A DNA stretch of 64,000 bases from Antedon bifida (Eukaryota; Echinodermata; Crinoidea; Comatulida; Antedonidae): positions 18,068,085 to 18,132,084 of the forward strand of contig OY727103.1 in the NCBI GenBank assembly GCA_963402885.1, written 5' to 3'. The number at the start of each line of letters is the position of its first letter. The stretch's first letter is position 1. The notes beneath the pieces are model-generated. The model had not been told where the DNA came from. It saw nothing but the letters and a program-made list of their open reading frames with translations, and made no database searches. A program made the translations under genes and the position numbers. Of the stretch, positions 24,096 to 36,488 are shown one piece after another.

Positions 24096-26307
24096 AACTT
24101 CTGTCAAAAGGAACACAAGTTTGACGGATTCGAAAAAAAATGAAAAATATGATTTCAGTTTGAAAAATGGTTTTTGGAAATAAGTTTTAACAAGCCAATT
24201 GAAATAAAAACTTAGATGGTTAAAAGTTACCTTAAACATTTCCTTGGTCTTTTCACAGCTTTTTCAGAAGAATTATCAAAGAATTATAAAAGTTTATATC
24301 TTAATTGATTTGTTAAAAAGACATTTCCAAATCATTCCCTGCTACAATCCAGATGAACATTGTTTTAATCCAAAAATTGAGAAATAAATGGGTCTATAAA
24401 TTACAGATCGTTTGCAGAAAATGTTTTCTAAATATGAAAATGCCCGTAAACGGATTGTTGCTTCACATTAGCAAGGCATTAGCAGAGTGTCCAATATCAT
24501 ACATTAGCAGACGACTTATCTACTTCGTGGTATTGATGTTATTATTGAACAACTTGATCAGCAATACTGGTATCAAGGTATATATTCAAGGATCAGACAA
24601 ATCGGACCTTGAAAATAGGCACAACACTGTTTATCTTATCGTTGATTGGAGGATTGTGGTCACATGATATCTAATAAAAACTCGATTGAACACGCATGTC
24701 ATCAAGCGTGCAATTTCGGTATATAGGACGTTGAATTTCGGTATATTTCATTTTTGGTGAAACCACGCGAAATAATTAGTACTATTGCACTCTGAAAAAC
24801 ATTCATTATTTGTAGCTTATTATATTATATGGAGTTCTGGTTAACAGGATTTGTGTCCCGTTGTGATATAATATTACTATTCGTTATGACAAAGTAGACA
24901 AGATCAAACAATATTGCAAACAAGAAGGTAAGGAAAACAAATTCAAAATAAAAACAAACAAAAAACAAAACAACGAACAGGATACACCCAAAGATAAATT
25001 TCAATATTACAAAAATTAGTTTTTAATTTAATTTTGTTACACACTTTTTAAAAATTATCTTATATTGAATTATTAATTTATTAATTTATTAGTGTACAGT
25101 AATACAATTTATATTTAGTGTATATGTCTGAGAGTATTGATGACGATTTTCTTTTTTTTTATGACGAAATTTTGTTTTCCGAAAGATTAGCTTTCTCTCT
25201 GTGGTATTTTTACTTTATCGTTTTGATTTACCTTTTTTTGTTTTTATTATCCCTTTGAGATCCTGCAGCAACTGATATGATACCCACATTATTGTCATTC
25301 GTTTATTTAGTAATTTGCCTTTGGATTTATAATACTAAGCTATAAAACGTACTTATTTCAACAGGGGAGATTGGATTAGTCGCACTTTGATTTAACATTT
25401 GTACTTAAAGATAGAAGGGTTGTTCACCCAAAATCTAAGATGACAATCGTAATTCAACCAAATTTCATTTTTAAAAGCTAGTAGTACAGAATTTCAAAAG
25501 TCTGAAACATTACCTTGGCCTTCTTGTTACTAAAGTTTAAACGCAACCTAAATGACACTATGTAATACTATATTTTATTAGCAAATAATGTGTAACATTA
25601 AGCAATAAAAAACTGCTTAATGTACAAAAAAAACCATGATTACATAGACAGACAGACTCGCTAGATGTTAAGTAGTTACTGTTCAGTCCTTTATGAAATT
25701 ACGAATTTGATCAATTCCAAAATAATAGTTCACTAAACTTATAATGTAGAAATTATATTCAAGTTAGTGTTGGTTGATTTATTTTAATGTCCAAATAATT
25801 CTTGAAATTGTACTGATCCTGTTTAATATGTCCACATTGACATTTTGAACATTCATTATAATAATTTTAGAAATTTATTTTTTAGTAATATGACACCAAG
25901 ATGTATGATATTATAGTGTACGATAATATAAAATATGTTTGGCTCATTAGCCAATATTTCATAGCAAACTCGAATATTTCATAGCGGACTCTATGTATCT
26001 CGGGCAGAATCCGGACAACTACTCGCCTCCCGTACAATCTCGGCAATGTCATGGATTCATGGCAAATTCATAAAGTTACAGCGTTACATATGATATATTA
26101 TATTTATCCTAAACTTAAAATGTTATGTTATTTAATAATCTTGAACTTATTAAGCACTTTATAAATTTTACCAATCTTCCTTCGTTCAAACATAACCTAA
26201 AAACTCCTTCAAAAACGGCAATTTAATCTCTCCTCCTGTTTCTACTTACTTTGTTGTTGTTATTAGTTGTTTCTTAAGTTGTAAACTGGACGGCTATATC
26301 TCCATAT
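24096..26307. other. AT-rich non-coding stretch
   Basis: The longest frame (24353-24667, 104 codons) shows no domain, signal or homology I recognise and no compositional shift from its surroundings, so I leave it uncalled. Confidence 0.4.
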
Positions 26308-26528
26308 TTAAACAAGGCCAACAGCCATAAGTCGCGTGCTCTCAGAAAAAATGAACTTTCAAAAAGTAATGTACTTTAAAACTTTTCTGTACATCAAAAC
26401 AGTTCAAAAAGTACAGAAAAGCGATAAAACGCATAGTGATACCGGACCGAAAGACAGACCGACCGACCGACAGACCGACCGACCGACCGACCGACATAGT
26501 GAACTATAGAGTCCACGCGACTAAAAAT
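26308..26528 (+). repeat. ACCG-core element, long variant (copy 4)
   Basis: It starts AACAAGGCCAACAGCCATAA, has GTCGCGTGCTC, then about 100 bp absent from other copies (paired AACTTTCAAAAAGTA and CAGTTCAAAAAGTACAG segments), then a long ACCG tandem run, and ends ACATAGTGAACTATAGAGTC and CGCGACTAAAAATG. It shows that the ACCG core varies in length between copies. Confidence 0.7.
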
Positions 26529-26819
26529 GTATTACTGTATTGTTTTACTTGAATCCAGTGGCCATGACCCAAAGTTTGCCTCCAAACTTATTTTGGCCTC
26601 CATCTGTACTTTTGTAACTTTTACTAGTGTTAGGCCTATATTTAAGTGTGTTTTTTTTAGTTTAATTTAGTAGTAGTTTGCTGTGTGTGCAGACAATAAA
26701 AACAAACAAACAAATAATGCGAATGATTCATTTTGTCATAAAGTCTTATTATAGGCCTAAAACTTTTATTGGGCCTATTATTTTTCCTACTTATTGGTCG
26801 GTAACGTTGTTATTATAAC

Positions 26820-27030
26820 GAACTTTGACGAGTAAACTCAGACAGCATCGTGTGACTCGCAAGGCCAACAAAACGTCTTGACTCGTCGGTGCTGCCTGAG
26901 TTGAATCCCGACGAGACGAGTCGTCTTGAGATAGCGTCGGGCGTAGTTAGGTCGTCGGTAGAACATTAAACATTTTTAACTTTCTCGTCGGGCTTCGTCG
27001 TACGGTGCTGAGTTTAAGGCCAACTCAGCT
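26820..27030. repeat. CpG-rich inverted-repeat segment
   Basis: ACTCAGACAGCATCG near 26834 is complementary to CGGTGCTGCCTGAGT near 26889, and further GACGAG/CTCGTC segments follow to about 27000 (CTCGTCGGGCTTCGTCG). The stretch is much richer in CpG than its flanks. It is probably an eroded DNA element; I cannot place its ends. Confidence 0.4.
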
Positions 27031-28833
27031 TATGGCTTGTCAAGAGCTATGATTCAATTCCAACTCCTTCAATGTATTCAAACTAAAGTCAAATCCAAAC
27101 ATAGTGTTGGTAATTGCACTTTGCACTTTACGGAATGTATAATGTAATAAATTTAAAAGAAATGAACGGCAATATTTCAATCATCTGACGACGACCAAGT
27201 TAAATTGAACTTTTTAAGTTATTTTTAATTATATTGTTTTTCACTATTCATTCAACACATACATGTATAACACATTAGCGTGCCTAACATTCGGACGTTC
27301 AGGCTTATGTCATAAAACATAAATCAGATTGTGACGCAGGCCTATCATAATTGAAAACACCTCGCGGCGTAGTGCGGTAGCTGTAATATGTTTTTTATAT
27401 CGAGGATTCACATCTGGATATAATAAAAAAGAACATCTTTGCTTTAAATTGCTATGATAATATTGGTAGGGGAATTTGGGGAATAATACATTATTTTATT
27501 TAATTGAAATGCATTTATTTTGTGTACTCATCCATAAGAGTCCACACCTGTCATAATATTACTACACCTTACGTCCTATAACTTAAGTCGAGCTATACGT
27601 TAGCTTAAGTCTTCTTCTGGTATTATGTCTGGTTGCTGACGTTGATGATCATTGTTCTCTAATTCCCTGTTGAATGCACTTTCAATGAAATTGTTTTGGT
27701 GAGCCGAGTGTTTTTACTTAAGTACGACTACAAAACGCTTAACTATAGCTTCATTCATAATATTCACAACATACTCCTATCCGTCGGAATCAACAGAATG
27801 AATAGCCGGAGATGATAAAACGCGATGACGTTACTAAAGTTGGCGGATTAGGTAGTTTTAAAGTGTAGGCGCCTATGTAGTTTAGAGTTAAAACAAGTCA
27901 CAAAACAAATCAAAAAGAGCTGTCTACAACGCCTCTGACAATTCTAACGCAGGCCTAACAAGGCTGAATACATTCTAATTCATGTTTTTTTAAATGAAAA
28001 AAGTGACATTTTTTACCTACGAGAAGGCTAGTCTAGTTTAAACTGTGGTAGTGTGTAGGCCTACAAGACTAGGTAATTTTCGTTGTTTTCTTTACCTTTT
28101 AAATATATAACAAACATTTTAGAAAATTTAATTTGCATACAGTGAAATTTGAAACAAGCTAGTTATTAACATTCAGATCAAAACTCCTGTGTGTATAAAC
28201 AAATTATCCCCCTCCGCAGTTTATTACCATTTTATACCCTAGGCCTACAACGTAGTCGTCTGTTCGCAATTTCTGCAGATATTTTATACAGCACAATCAA
28301 TTTTCTATACTGGGATCAATCACGCATGACGAATTGGTTTCTATAAACTCCAAATCAACATTTCAATAACATATCGACACGCTTAATGGCGGTTTTATTA
28401 AATAACAAAGGGTATTGCAATTGCCACATTTTAATAATAATGAAAATAACGCGATTTGACGTTAAGTACGTGATGTTGTTGTGTCGCTGAACTTCTGTAG
28501 CAATGAGAGATAGAATATCACAAACTGTAGGGCCATAACTAGTAATTTGACATCAAACACGCTCAACTGAAATTAATATCTTTTTGTTTAATTATTCCAA
28601 CATCCCGACGGAGACTATTGAAGTTGACACATTTTAAAACAACCTGTAAAATCGGCTAGTCTGTTTGAATGTACGGAGGCTCTGAAGCACTATGCTGGCG
28701 CATGCGCAGAGTAGGTTTTGAAACACATGACAGCTGCATGATGTTGGCAGAAACAACGAAACTTTTAGAGATGGATTTCTATTGGTCTCTCTAAAAGTTA
28801 TTCTCATTTGATTATGATGTAATAAGATACCAT
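27031..28833. other. Non-coding stretch
   Basis: I see no gene. A consensus-like NRF-1 site (GCGCATGCGC) lies at about 28697, but with no nearby exon I cannot tie it to a promoter. Confidence 0.35.
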
Positions 28834-28995
28834 GTAAAATCTTTCTACTGCAGTCACTGCAGTAACTACCTATGTTGTGTTTGTTCTTTAACCTGCTTAT
28901 GGACAATAATTCAGCAAGCTTTTCGTAAACTTCTACACAAACTAAAATGATTACGTTATTGCAGTAACTGCAGCAGAATAAATTTGACATGATCC
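28834..28995 (+). repeat. Single copy related to the 18.3-kb triplicated unit
   Basis: The sequence AACCTGCTTATGGACAATAA, then TTCAGCAAGC, then AAACTAAAATGATTACG and TTATTGCAG parallels the unit at 18.33 kb. It is bounded by inverted segments TACTGCAGTCACTGCAGTAA and TTATTGCAGTAACTGCAGC, suggesting these are the true ends of the interspersed element. The 126-codon minus frame across it is not convincing. Confidence 0.5.
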
Positions 28996-29439
28996 TTGAC
29001 CTTAGTGGTAACATTGCCTATTGTGACAATTACTTCAAACACACTGGTACTGTCAATATAGAATTTACACAATACGAATATTCCACCAACCTTCGGGACC
29101 GCTGAAGGGCGCAAGTTTTCTTCTCCAACACATTGGATCTTTGGCCACAGGTGATTCTAAAGATATCATGCTCTCTATTTCAATAATTGTCCATGTTTCA
29201 TGTTGTTTTAGGATATCCTCTAAAACGAAGAAGAATATTAACACAACTTCTTTATAACAAATGTAAATTGTTGATAATAATCAATGAAAACGAAATTAGA
29301 CTTAAATAATTTAACGAAATATCAAACAAAAGATAAAATATTTTTAGGCTTATCGACAAAAATACCTTTACTACTAGAAAAAAAAGAAACTTATTCATAA
29401 CTAAGAACAACAAAATATAAGTTTAACCAAGGACAATTC

Positions 29440-29635
29440 TGCGGAATATTCGGTCATATACAGTACAGAATCTCATTTGTATCACATGTGATGCCTGTAT
29501 CATATAAGGTTAGGTTACAGTCAGGTTACGGTATAAGATACTGGGCAATATGATGTGAAACACATGTGATGCTGTATTACCAAATATTTCTATGATACTG
29601 GAGAAATCTAGATACAGTATCGAGAATCGGATGCT
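29440..29635. mobile_element. MITE, 'CAGCATCTCATGTG' family, copy 2
   Basis: The left half has TACAGAATCTCATTTGTATC, then CACATGTGATGCCTGTATCA and TAAGGTTAGGTTAC. The right half has CACATGTGATGCTGTATTAC and CAAATATTTCTATGATACTG. The structure is the same as the copy at 23.02 kb. Confidence 0.7.
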
Positions 29636-30711
29636 CATCATCTGTTTTATTTCAGAATGTCTGACAGTTTTCATTTTTTTTTGTAATCAAATTAATTGAG
29701 ATTTCTTCGAAGGTTGCAATTTACTTGTAATTGATGAATACCACTCTAAATATCTTTATAGATACATAAAAATATTCAATCAACAGATGACCCTGTTGGT
29801 AACAAATCAATTAGGCCTAGGTTTGTACAATCAAATTGTATGCGTTTTCATAAATGAGTTGATAGGAGAGAAAAGGATGAAGAACTGTCTAGGCTAATTA
29901 TTTAATTTAACACAATTTATTTATACAGATAAAAACATTTCATGTTGCTACCGGTACATTCACACTTATTCCGTTTCACGTAACGAAAGACGTCATTTAT
30001 CAACGCTTTTCCAACTAGAGACGCAACACAAGGACCAATCACAAGCGATGGATTATTTGAATTGACTTTGATTCTTAATTTATCTTAAATGTAACTTTGT
30101 TAAATCAAGCAATCTTCGTAAACCATCGTTAAGGGTTTGATTAGGTGTTTTAGTTTATCCTTTTGAACTTTGTAGCGTGGCTTTAATGTACGCAGGGCAC
30201 ACTCTAACACGGCCGCCAGCGCCCAAACTACCGTTCCTGTTCGGTTACCGCCCCGATGCCAAAGCTTATATTGAAAGAATTGCGGCGTTAAGTTAATGAC
30301 GTTATTTATTTAATAGGTGTCAGCAGTAGATCGGTAAACAAACTGTTATTTCAAATCGCTTAATCAACGGACACCCAACTAGGTTGTTTATGAGAACTGT
30401 AAAATGGAAATCTATAAGCCCGAAGAAACAATTCCAACTTGTATACGTAACCATGAGCAGTGTTATTGCTACAGTTAATTATGAAAATTAATATTTGATA
30501 AGATGTAGCGCAACATATCTCTAGGGTTTACATATTTCAATTAATTATTTTGATTCTTAATCGATGTAGTGATACAGGCATTGAACTCATACTAGCGACA
30601 TGTTTATTTCATGTAAATTGCGAAAGGTTCAATCAGGGAAGAATGAATGAGGGAAGAATGAATCAGGGAAGAGTGAACTTCACTGAGTGAATTCTCTCTC
30701 CTGGTTTGGTT
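29636..30711. other. Non-coding stretch
   Basis: No gene. A CCAACTAGAGACGCAACACA segment near 30010 is a lone end of the 'CCCACTAGGACGCAACG' MITE family. Confidence 0.4.
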
Positions 30712-30890
30712 CAGCTAATTTGTTAACGGTTCAGTGAGAGTTGCTAACTTTTCAGTAAGAGTTGCTAACTTTTCAGTGAGAGTTGCTAACTGTTCAGTGA
30801 GAGTTGCGAACTTTTTAGTAAGAGTTGCTTTAGTAAAAGTTCAGCGTAATTTTATAACGATTTAGTGAGAGAGTTGCTAACGATTCCTCT
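30712..30890 (+). repeat. Minisatellite, GTTCAGTGAGAGTTGCTAAC unit
   Basis: About seven imperfect 22-24-bp units (GGTTCAGTGAGAGTTGCTAA and variants with TTTCAGTAAG) form the array. It is related in sequence to the neighbouring GTTCAGCGTGAGTTACTAAA array, so both likely derive from one ancestral unit. Confidence 0.8.
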
Positions 30891-30979
30891 TCTTTCCCTT
30901 TTCAGGAAATTTATTCAAGTATATTAAGGTCCATTGGCCCTAATATAAAACATAATAGACTATCTTAAGATAATTGATT

Positions 30980-31350
30980 TTAACGTGAGTTACTAAAGGT
31001 TCAGCGTGAGTTAATAAAGGTTCAGCGTGAGTTACTAAAGGTTTAGCGTGAGTTACTAAAAGTTTCAGCGTGAGTTACTAAAGGTTCAGCGTGAGTTACT
31101 AACGGTTCAGCGTGAGTTACTAAAATGTTTAGCGTGCGTTACTAAAGGTTTCACATGAGTTACTAAAAGGTTTAGCGTTAGTTACTAAAATGTTTAGCGT
31201 TGGTTACTAAAGGTTTAGCGTTAGTTACTAAAATGTTTAGCGTGCGTTACTTAATGTTTAGCGTTAGTTACTAAAATGATTAGCGTGCGTTACTAAAGGT
31301 TTCACATGAGTTATCAAAGGTTTAGCGTTAGTTACTAAAATGTTTAGCGT
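30980..31350 (+). repeat. Minisatellite, left part (split by LINE)
   Basis: Tandem units of the type GGTTCAGCGTGAGTTACTAAA (about 21 bp) pass gradually into AATGTTTAGCGTTAGTTACT. The array stops abruptly at about 31350, where the LINE begins, and resumes at 33867 with the same unit. Confidence 0.85.
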
Positions 31351-31355
31351 GAGAT

Positions 31356-33488
31356 TTGGTGGACGATGTCTACCAAAATAACTCTGCAAATGAATCCTAC
31401 AATATTTTTCTCGACAGATTTTCTTCACTATACGATACTCACCTCCCAAAGACAAGAACTAAAATTAACAAACGTAAACTTTGTAAACCATGGATAACAA
31501 AAGGTATAATCAAATCTATAAACACTAGAAATAAATTATATAAAAAATATATAAAAACACCAAATATGATTAATAAAACCAATTACATTACTTACAGAAA
31601 TAAACTCACACGACTAATAAGAACATCATGTAAGCAACACTATACAAATAAGTTTAACGACTATAAAAATAACATTAAAAAAACCTGGAATATAATTAAT
31701 AACATTCTCTGTAAAAACACTACAAAGACGCTACCTAGTTATTTTACAGATAATGGTACAAAAATTACTGACCCATCTCAAATTGCCAATAAATTCAATC
31801 GCTATTTTACTGATATTGGACCTAAACTTTCTTCTAAAATTTCGGCTACTCATGGCAACTTTACTGATTATCTAAGGAATCCCACTCAAAATTCAATTTT
31901 CTTCCAACCTACATCTGGTAAAGAGATTCTTGAAATAATTGCTAATCTAAAAAACAGTAAAAGTGCTGGCCTTGATGATATTGAACCCACGATTATTAAA
32001 GAAATTGGACCTTTTATTACCAGACCCCTTACCCACATTTTTAATCTATCACTAACTAATGGTGTATTTCCATCATCCTTAAAAATCGCCAAAGTAATTC
32101 CTATTCATAAAAAAAATGATTCCCATTCCTTTGAAAACTACCGTCCAATCTCAATTTTGCCTTGCTTTTCTAAAATACTCGAACGCCTTATATACAATAG
32201 ACTTTACAACTTTCTTTCTTCACATAAATCTTTTCATGATAACCAATATGGCTTCAGACCAAAACATTCTACCGATCTTGCAATCCTTGACATTCAAAGT
32301 AAAATCTCTAACGCCTTATCTAAAAACCACCATACTATTGGCTTATTTTTGGACTTGTCTAAAGCATTTGACACTATTAACCACACAATTCTTTTAACTA
32401 AACTTAGTCACTATGGTATCCGTGGAACTCCTCTATCTCTACTTTCTAACTATCTTCAAAACAGACAACAAATCACCTCTTTCGGCTCCTACTCCTCAGA
32501 AGTTCTTCCCATAACATGCGGTGTGCCCCAAGGATCAATTCTTGGTCCTCTACTTTTTCTCATCTATGTCAACGACATCATCAACGCTTCCAACTCTTTT
32601 GAATACGTCCTGTTTGCCGACGACACGAACATTTTTTCCTCCTATCCTGACTACAACACCTTAACTAGAATTTTTAATAAGGAAATAAAACATATATCTC
32701 ACTGGCTTAAACTTAATAGACTCTCACTAAATATAAACAAAACTGAATATATACACTTTTCTCCAAATAGAACATGCAATGACAATCAAAACACAATCCA
32801 TATAGAAAACACTCCTATCAAAAGGGTTACTTATTCTCAGTTCCTTGGTGTAACTATAGATGATAACTTAAACTGGAAAACCCATATAACAAATATAGCT
32901 AATAAAATTTCAAAAAACATCGGTGTCTTAAAAAAACTTAAATATATTCTACCCTCTAATATCCTCTTTTCTTTATATAACACATTAATTTTACCTTATC
33001 TATCCTATTGTAACATTGCTTGGGGAATTACAGATACTAAAAATAAAACTCTCTGTCCATGGGCTTCCACATATATTTCTAAATTAGACAAACTCTTTAA
33101 ACTCCAAAAACGGGCTATTCGCATTTGTACCAATTCTCACTATATAGCCCACACAAAGTCCCTTTTCTTTAAACTTAATACCCTAAACATCTTCGATATT
33201 AACAAATTACAAATCGCCACATTCATGCACAGATATTCAAACAATCAACTTCCAAATATTTTCAAACATTTCTTCATCAAAAATAATGAATTTCACAACT
33301 ACAATACAAGAAACGCCAACAATTACGCCACAATAAATTTAACCCATAACACAATCCGGAATTCTATCAAATACCATGGTCCTCTAGTATGGAATAATTT
33401 AAGTCAATCCTTACTAAATACTAATAACTTAAATACATTCAAATCCAAATATAAACAATTCCTTTTATCACAATACAGATCGTATTAA
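31356..33488 (+). CDS. LINE reverse transcriptase (N-terminally truncated ORF2)
   Basis: The frame encodes 710 residues of a non-LTR reverse transcriptase. Residues 1-200 correspond to the region between endonuclease and RT. The RT core follows: ENYRPISIL at 260-268, GFRPKHST at 299-306, DLSKAFD at 333-339 (first catalytic Asp 333), GVPQGSILGPLLF at 389-401, and FADD at 420-423 with the paired catalytic aspartates. The thumb and a C-terminal tail with the usual GPLVWNNLS motif of LINE proteins end the protein. All catalytic residues are present. There is no real initiator: the first codon of the open stretch is TTG directly after the minisatellite junction, so this is a 5'-cut piece of a longer ORF2 and probably not translated on its own. 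FADDT rather than YADD fits the CR1/L2/Crack-like groups. It has no functional link to neighbours. Confidence 0.9.
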   Translation: MVDDVYQNNSANESYNIFLDRFSSLYDTHLPKTRTKINKRKLCKPWITKGIIKSINTRNKLYKKYIKTPNMINKTNYITYRNKLTRLIRTSCKQHYTNKFNDYKNNIKKTWNIINNILCKNTTKTLPSYFTDNGTKITDPSQIANKFNRYFTDIGPKLSSKISATHGNFTDYLRNPTQNSIFFQPTSGKEILEIIANLKNSKSAGLDDIEPTIIKEIGPFITRPLTHIFNLSLTNGVFPSSLKIAKVIPIHKKNDSHSFENYRPISILPCFSKILERLIYNRLYNFLSSHKSFHDNQYGFRPKHSTDLAILDIQSKISNALSKNHHTIGLFLDLSKAFDTINHTILLTKLSHYGIRGTPLSLLSNYLQNRQQITSFGSYSSEVLPITCGVPQGSILGPLLFLIYVNDIINASNSFEYVLFADDTNIFSSYPDYNTLTRIFNKEIKHISHWLKLNRLSLNINKTEYIHFSPNRTCNDNQNTIHIENTPIKRVTYSQFLGVTIDDNLNWKTHITNIANKISKNIGVLKKLKYILPSNILFSLYNTLILPYLSYCNIAWGITDTKNKTLCPWASTYISKLDKLFKLQKRAIRICTNSHYIAHTKSLFFKLNTLNIFDINKLQIATFMHRYSNNQLPNIFKHFFIKNNEFHNYNTRNANNYATINLTHNTIRNSIKYHGPLVWNNLSQSLLNTNNLNTFKSKYKQFLLSQYRSY

Positions 33489-33601
33489 TAAAACTTTTTC
33501 ATCAAACTTTTTTTTTTTTTTTTTGTCTCACCTCCTGCAAGTATATATGATAGTACATATACTATACCCTTTACGTTTGTCCTCTTGTTGTGTTTGTATT
33601 G

Positions 33602-33655
33602 TCCTGTAGCGTAATTGTGTATAAAAAAAAAATATATATATATATATATATAATA
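33602..33655 (+). repeat. AT microsatellite in LINE 3' region
   Basis: A run of A followed by about ten TA dinucleotides lies in the LINE 3' UTR. Confidence 0.8.
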
Positions 33656-33866
33656 TTATTTCTACTACTTTAATTAATATTTTAATTATTGTCTATTGTA
33701 ATTGATACAATTATTAGTGTATTTTGTACTGGTGAAACCAGGCTTAAAGCTCTATATTGAGCTTATTTGGTCTTTTCCAGGCTTTGCATTTTTTTTATTT
33801 AATACTTATTATGTAAAAATATTAAGTTTGATGCATTGTGAAATAAAAACGAACGAACGAACGAAC

Positions 33867-34020
33867 TAAAGGTTTAGTGTTAGTTACTAAAATGTTTAGC
33901 GTGGGTTACTATTAAAACTAAAGGTTTAGCGTTAGTTAATAACAGTTTAGCGTGAGTTACTAAAAGGTTTGCATGAGTTACTAAAGGTTTAGCGTTAGTT
34001 ACTAAAAGTTTAGCTAAACG
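33867..34020 (+). repeat. Minisatellite, right part (split by LINE)
   Basis: The TAAAGGTTTAGTGTTAGTTA / AAATGTTTAGCGTGGGTTAC units resume here immediately after the GAAC tail of the LINE, confirming that the LINE landed in a pre-existing array. Confidence 0.85.
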
Positions 34021-36377
34021 CTGAAAAAAAACCCATTATTAATATGTATTGATTTGTTCTAACCTTCAAAAATCCCATTATTTTTTCGTAATAATGTTTT
34101 TCGATAATTTTTTTATTCCATGCATACATAGTTGAATTTTTAATTTTTAATTATAGTAATGGTATCAGCAATAATTATCTTTGATACAGATAAAATGAAA
34201 GAAATATTATGTGATGGGAAATGGATGATACATGATTTTAAGGAAGTTATTTTTAATAAAAACGTTTGATGAATTATGATGGAGGACAATTTATTCGGGG
34301 TCCTTAATATTATTATGTAAGACTATTATCATTATGTAATATTGTTTCTAGTTGATAACGGTGGATATCACTCACTTTTCCTTTTCAAAATAATTATTTT
34401 ATTATCTCTTAGATAGGACTGTGGGCTAACTAGAAGAACAAAAAATATATCTTTTTCAATCAAACTTTCTAAAGCATTTGAACACTAAAAATACGTTTAA
34501 CAAGCTACTACAGTAGGCCTATATATACACAATTTTCTATAATAAAAGTACTTCTTTCGCGAACACTATTTCTTTATTGTTTACCTTCGGCAATGAAAAT
34601 ATATCCACATATGGACGGCCAATAGGGACAAATAGAGGGAACAATGCACATAATGAAGAACTGTATAGTACTATACAGTATAATACTACTTGCACCAATT
34701 TGACAACTGAACGTGTTTCTAGAATATATACAAATTCTATTTAATGAATTGTGTTATCAACAAAGGCAACGTTTGAAGGGTTTTCGTATATATAATATAT
34801 TTTCAATTATAACTACCTACAAATTAGGTTATTGTGATAGATATAAGATATAAGATCATTTTATAAGGTTTCCTTAATTATAAAATGCCATCGCATTGGG
34901 CTGATTGCGATAGATAAGATAATTTTATAAGGTATCCTTATATTTAATTATAAAAATGCCATCAAATTAAGCAAAATATGGCAGTTACATGGTCATGGGC
35001 TATGAAAAATAGTGCCGGAAGAGTCATTAAATATATGTAATACTTCTAGAATCTATTAACTCTTAAATGTGTAATATAGTATGTGTGGGTGTTTATTCAA
35101 AATTGTTGTTTTCAATTTTAAGAAACAGAAAACAGAAATAAATGTTTTCGCTTTATGGAGAATGATTTAATGTTTTATAGATTGTATGTACCGACAGTAT
35201 AGTTGAAAAGGTGACAATGTCTTGAAAAGGTGGCAATTTATTTAAAACATGATAATTCATTATTTTTCCGGCTGTGAAGTAATTATTACTCTAAAGCAGG
35301 TGAATTTTGTTTTGGCTTCGGTTTCTTTTTAAAGTGTAAATGATGATACATTCGTCGGACCAAGATGATTATAAGCTCTGCTTCTGAACTTCATGTGAAA
35401 ATTGATTATATTTGTTACTATCCATTAATTGAATACAATTGAAAAGTGTTTTTCTACTCTTAATAAAAATATAAAGAAAATATGAAATTTTGAATCAAAA
35501 GGCAAATTACTGAAAAATGTCTTAATTCAAAATTTGAATCATAACAAAACAAAATCATTATTTAAAAAAAAAAATAATAACGGAAGGCTTATTATTATAT
35601 TATATAAATATTGTAAACAAATAAATAATGATTCAGCTATCATTGAACTGTTATTCACAGTCAGTCAAAATCAAGTTCTGATCTCTTGATTAATTAATCT
35701 AAAATTGATTTGAAATTTAACAAACTGTTAAGATTATACCCGAATACACGTAGGCCTAGGACACATGTAACCAAACGCATTTTACAAAAATGTTCCATTT
35801 TGTAAGATTTTGTGTACGTGTGAATCTGGTATTATAGTCTGCTCGTAGATGTATAGTTGCTAGTCTTACAAATTGCTTTGGACTTAAATTTACATTTTAA
35901 ATTGTATTTTGTTGCATTAACACTTCTTGAAGAATAATGTTCAGTCACAACATGACCAACATTCGTCCGATAAAAATGTCTAGATTTAAAATCGGTACTG
36001 TTCTAATTTAAAGCTAACATTAATTAATTAAATGCGAGTAATTCAAGAATTCACGCTCTGAATCTACTAGCTAAGTAGAATAATGCGAAGTGTGGATGTC
36101 AACATTATTCGGTTTCTTTGCAAAGAGCTTAACCGAGTGAAAACGTCTGCTCAATAAATAATGCCATAGTTAAGTTTCACCGATTAGTGTGTTTTATTCC
36201 ACCGTTCGACTTACTGTACATCTCTCTGGGACGACGTCATCGTAACACGTAGGCGTATACGAATTGGTAAAGAACCGAGTAATAATCAGAAACGACACTG
36301 ATTGATCAGGAAGCCCCAGCATCGGTATTATCGACGTATCGATGTACAGTATTAATACAAGTCTTAATTTTACTCCT
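34021..36377. other. AT-rich non-coding stretch
   Basis: No gene. A local duplication of about 75 bp occurs at 34840-34975 (GATAGATATAAGAT, TTTTATAAGGTTTCCTTA, AAAATGCCATC twice). Confidence 0.45.
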
Positions 36378-36488
36378 AACAAGGCCATATACATGGCTGC
36401 AGTCGCGTGCTCAAATTTGAGTTAGTGTTTACCGACCGACCGACATAGTGAGGTGTAGATTCGCATTTGCACACACGCGACTAAAAAA
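36378..36488 (+). repeat. ACCG-core short interspersed element, copy 5
   Basis: This is a nearly full copy: AACAAGGCCATATACATGGC, TGCAGTCGCGTGCTCAAA, GTGTTTACCGACCGACC, ACATAGTGAGGTGTAGA, and CACGCGACTAAAAAA. Confidence 0.7.

Larger units (their letters stand above)
31351..33866 (+). mobile_element. 5'-truncated non-LTR retrotransposon (CR1/L2-like LINE)
   Basis: The insertion interrupts a minisatellite, whose units lie directly on both sides. It holds one long reverse-transcriptase frame, then about 380 bp of 3' UTR with a T run and an AT microsatellite, and ends in a short tandem GAACGAACGAAC tail. Short 3' tandem tails, rather than poly-A, are common in CR1/L2-group LINEs (family knowledge). 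The apurinic-endonuclease domain and any ORF1 are absent, so the copy is 5'-truncated, the usual result of incomplete target-primed reverse transcription. The absence of stops in more than 2.1 kb suggests recent insertion. Confidence 0.88.

Noticed and set aside
24353..24667. 104-codon plus-strand frame
   Set aside because: No domain, signal peptide or splice context; composition equals that of the surrounding AT-rich DNA.
28634..29014. 126-codon minus-strand frame with several cysteines
   Set aside because: Cysteines are irregularly spaced, no domain is evident, and a third of it lies in an interspersed repeat also seen at 18.3 kb.
32116..32397. 93-codon second-frame ORF inside the LINE
   Set aside because: It overlaps the catalytic part of the reverse transcriptase in another frame and has no domain.
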